Shown here in pieces: positions 61,696-64,000 of a stretch of 64,000 bases of DNA (its first letter is position 1; every line of letters begins with the position of its first letter). The notes beneath the pieces were generated by a model. The model saw only the letters and a list, made by a program, of their open reading frames with translations, did not search any database and was not told the DNA's origin. The stretch comes from JAKQDH01 sp029558835. Lineage in GTDB: Bacteria > Planctomycetota > Phycisphaerae > UBA1845. The stretch is taken from NCBI GenBank assembly GCA_035356615.1, contig DAOQSN010000023.1, positions 1 through 64,000 on the forward strand, read 5' to 3'. Position numbers and translations under genes: made by a program.

Positions 61696-62830
61696 GGTGA
61701 AACATCAGGGGCATGCCCAGCGCGTGCTGCAACGGGCCCTCATCGGCGGGCGCGTCCCGCATGCCTACCTCTTCCACGGCCCCGACGGCGTGGGCAAGGA
61801 GCTGCTCGCCCGCGGGCTGGGGCAGCTTCTGCTGTGTCCCCGGCCCATCACGGTCAGGCCGGCGGCTGCCGACGTGGAGGCGGTTGGCCTGGAGCAGTTG
61901 CAGGTCGGCTGCGGAACGTGCGCGGACTGCCGCGCCGTCGCCGGCGACGTGCACCCCGACCTGCACCTCATCCATCGCTACCTGTATCGGGACCATCCCG
62001 AAAGCAAGGTGCGCAACCGCAAGGGCCTGGAATTGATCATCGACGTGGTCCGCCACTTCCTGATCGAACGCGTCGGTCTGACACCGATGCGGGGTCGGGC
62101 CAAGGTGTTCATCATCCGTGAAGCGGACCTCATGAACGCCCATGCCCAGAACGCCCTGCTCAAGACGCTCGAAGAACCCCCCGGGGCAACGTTCCTCATC
62201 CTGCTGACCTGCAATGTGGACCTGCTGTTGCCCACGACGCAGTCGCGCTGCCAGCCGGTGCGCTTTGACGCCCTCCCGCGCGAGTTCATCGCGGAGCGCC
62301 TGCGGTCGCTGGCGCCCGACCTGAGCGAGCCGGCGCGCGACTGGTACGCCCGCAGCGCCGAGGGCAGCCTCGGCCGGGCCATGGAAGCCGTCGACGACAA
62401 GTTGTTCGAGCTGAACGAACGCGTGGTCGCGCCGCTGGCGCGTTGGCCGGCAGACCGCGAGGCCGTTTCGGCCCAGCGGTGGCTCGACGAGGCCAAGGCA
62501 CTCGGGGAGAACTACCGCACGCGTGACCCCGATATCAGCGACTCGGAAGCGACCCGGCGCGGTCTGACCGCCGTCCTGCGGCTGGTGGCCGCCTGGTACG
62601 CCGATCTGTTGCTGCTGGCGACGGGGGGAGACGGCGATTCACTGATCAACGGCCTGCTCCTGCCCCTCCTTCAGAATTCGGCCGCCCGCTTCTCACCGAC
62701 CACGGCCATCCGGGCCATCACCCGCGTCGGCGATGCGGAACGCCACCTCAACCAGAACGTCAACGCTCAGCTCTGCGTCGACGCGCTGCTCATCGCGCTC
62801 GCCGGCAAATGGCCTACGCCCCGCCGGTGA
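61682..62830 (+). CDS. holB: DNA polymerase III delta-prime subunit
   Basis: Clamp-loader subunit. 382 residues from the GTG at 61682 (a TTG five codons earlier is possible). AAA+ features: HAQRVLQRALIGGRVPHAYLFHGPDGVGKELLARG, a zinc module VGCGTCADCRAVAGDVHPDLHLI, sensor-type ADLMNAHAQNALLKTLEEPP and LLTCNVDLLLPTTQSRCQ. Its place after tmk is the common tmk-holB arrangement. It overlaps tmk by 14 bases and, at its 3' end, overlaps the convergent propeller gene by 17 bases. Confidence 0.92.
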   Translation: MSLAEVKHQGHAQRVLQRALIGGRVPHAYLFHGPDGVGKELLARGLGQLLLCPRPITVRPAAADVEAVGLEQLQVGCGTCADCRAVAGDVHPDLHLIHRYLYRDHPESKVRNRKGLELIIDVVRHFLIERVGLTPMRGRAKVFIIREADLMNAHAQNALLKTLEEPPGATFLILLTCNVDLLLPTTQSRCQPVRFDALPREFIAERLRSLAPDLSEPARDWYARSAEGSLGRAMEAVDDKLFELNERVVAPLARWPADREAVSAQRWLDEAKALGENYRTRDPDISDSEATRRGLTAVLRLVAAWYADLLLLATGGDGDSLINGLLLPLLQNSAARFSPTTAIRAITRVGDAERHLNQNVNAQLCVDALLIALAGKWPTPRR

Positions 62831-64000
62831 ACGCGTTCTGGAAGGCGGCGAAGTCCGCCATGTCCACGTCGAGATCACCGTCCAGGTCCGCCTGCGCGAA
62901 ATCAGCCGCGTCACCGCCGGGCGGCGGCGTAGTCACACCAGGCCCGCCCAGACTGGGCAGGAAAATCGCCAGGTCATCAACGTCGACGTCGCCGTCACCA
63001 TCGAGGTCACCCGGTCCTCCACAGACCCAGCGCCCCCAGTAGCAGGAGACGTAACCTCCGGCAATTGTGAAGTCGCCGCCCGCGATCAGCTCGCCGTGAT
63101 ACGCGGTCAAGGCACTCACGGCCGTGTTCGTCCCCGACCCCAGCGGGTACCATGCAGCGCCGTCCCAGCGGGCAATGTTGGGGCAGCTCACGCCGCCCGC
63201 CGTTGTGAATCGGCCACCCGCGATCAGGTCGCCGTTGAAGACCTTCAGGGCATAGACGTGCCTGTTGGTATCACCAATCCCCGATCCCAGTGTCTGCCAC
63301 GTGGTACCGTTCCAGCGGGCGACACGGTTGCACCCCGCGCCGCCGGCGGTCGTGAAGTCGCCGCCCGCGATCAAGTCGCCATCGTAGACCGTCAGGCAGT
63401 GCACGTTGGCGTTCATGCCCGACCCCAGCGGCTGCCACGAGCCGCCATCCCAGCGGGCGACGTGATTGCGTGTCGTGCCGCCGGCCGTAGTAAACTCGCC
63501 TCCCGCGATCAACTCGCCGTTGTAGACCGTCAGGGCCTTCACCACGTCGTTCATTCCCGAGTCGAGCGGTTGCCAGGCGGCGCCATCCCAACGAGCAATG
63601 TAATTGCAGGGGTCGCCGCCGGTAGTTGTGAAATCGCCTCCCGCGATGAGCTCGCCGTTGAAGACCGCCAAGGCATGGACTCGTGGATAGGCCGGGCCGC
63701 CAAACCCCGGCCCCAGCGCCTGCCAGGCGACCCCGTCCCAGAGGGCGATCGAGCTGGCCGCCACACCACCGGCGATCGTGAACGAGCCCCCCACTGCCAG
63801 GTCGCCGTTGAAGGTCGCCAGCGCTGACACCGTGCCGTCCACGCCTGTCCCCAGCGTCTGCCAGACGTCGCCGTCCCAGCGGGCGATGCCGTCGCACGGC
63901 ACGTTGCCGACCGTCCACAAGTAGCCGCCCGCGATCAGCTCGCCGGCGTGGACCGTCAGCGCCTGCACCATGTAGGTCGTCCCTGAGCCCATTTGGTGCC
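62814..64000 (-). CDS. WNG-repeat propeller protein with dockerin-like C-terminus (cut by window edge)
   Basis: The frame is open to the last base, so the start lies outside; about 395 residues are visible. Seven repeats with ALTVYNGELIAGGEFTTAGG followed by I/VARWDGxxWQPLGSGM, the same design as 43520-44914 but without the FDDGTGPALY phrases. The C-terminus has two dockerin-like calcium loops: GDLDGDGDVDVDDLAIFLPS and ADLDGDLDVDMADFAAFQNAFTG. Extracellular, function unknown. Confidence 0.85.
   Translation of the reverse strand, partial: HQMGSGTTYMVQALTVHAGELIAGGYLWTVGNVPCDGIARWDGDVWQTLGTGVDGTVSALATFNGDLAVGGSFTIAGGVAASSIALWDGVAWQALGPGFGGPAYPRVHALAVFNGELIAGGDFTTTGGDPCNYIARWDGAAWQPLDSGMNDVVKALTVYNGELIAGGEFTTAGGTTRNHVARWDGGSWQPLGSGMNANVHCLTVYDGDLIAGGDFTTAGGAGCNRVARWNGTTWQTLGSGIGDTNRHVYALKVFNGDLIAGGRFTTAGGVSCPNIARWDGAAWYPLGSGTNTAVSALTAYHGELIAGGDFTIAGGYVSCYWGRWVCGGPGDLDGDGDVDVDDLAIFLPSLGGPGVTTPPPGGDAADFAQADLDGDLDVDMADFAAFQNAFTGGA

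Overview
The window looks like a chromosomal segment from a high-GC Planctomycetota bacterium, probably close to Phycisphaerae. This is inferred from gene content, because no 16S rRNA gene is present. Pointers are a PEP-CTERM protein with an exosortase, dockerin-like C-termini, WNG-repeat propeller proteins, an OprB-type porin, a VPS10/sortilin-like lipoprotein, a Kdo transferase (Gram-negative envelope), and many dispersed intergenic palindromes. Genes are spaced widely and few are in operons.

Layout. 1-9.8 kb: end of a TPR membrane protein, a large secreted protein of carboxypeptidase-regulatory-like domains, ftsB-like and eno on the minus strand, tRNA-Cys, an OprB porin and a small lipoprotein. 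10-16 kb: a tiny lipoprotein with its own promoter and terminator, rlmN, and a very large BNR/VPS10-like lipoprotein with inserted PDZ and EF-hand modules. 16-28 kb: ROK kinase coupled to amrB (MEMO family), a HAD hydrolase, aspS, a PEP-CTERM protein, rpiB overlapping a Sua5/LMW-phosphatase fusion, a small orphan gene, a GbsR/MarR regulator and a secreted protein. 28-33 kb: gyrA and rnd. 33-45 kb: a surface-protein island holding a long structured leader, two paralogous secreted proteins of unknown function, a lipoprotein, an FG-GAP lipoprotein, a collagen-like fibre protein with 11 cysteine-bounded Ca-loop units and an S74 chaperone, and a propeller/dockerin protein. 45-51 kb: a formate dehydrogenase operon whose catalytic subunit is read through an in-frame UGA (selenocysteine) with a SECIS hairpin, followed by fdhB, fdhE and a multihaem cytochrome lipoprotein. 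51-64 kb: cysC, acs, waaA, a lipoprotein, an exosortase with a partner membrane protein, a membrane protein, uspA, the lipA-tmk-holB operon, and a second propeller/dockerin protein running off the end.

How the parts work together. The formate dehydrogenase is Tat-exported, has no membrane b-type subunit, and would pass electrons through FdhB to the cytochrome lipoprotein. Its gene order is like the Desulfovibrio selenocysteine FDH/cytochrome c3 clusters. The exosortase could process PEP-CTERM-like proteins. The 33-45 kb block gives the cell surface lipoproteins, fibres and propellers. The strongest candidates for something undescribed are the roughly 830-nt structured leader before 34321, the collagen/Ca-loop/S74 fibre, and the selenoprotein operon with its upstream perfect palindrome.
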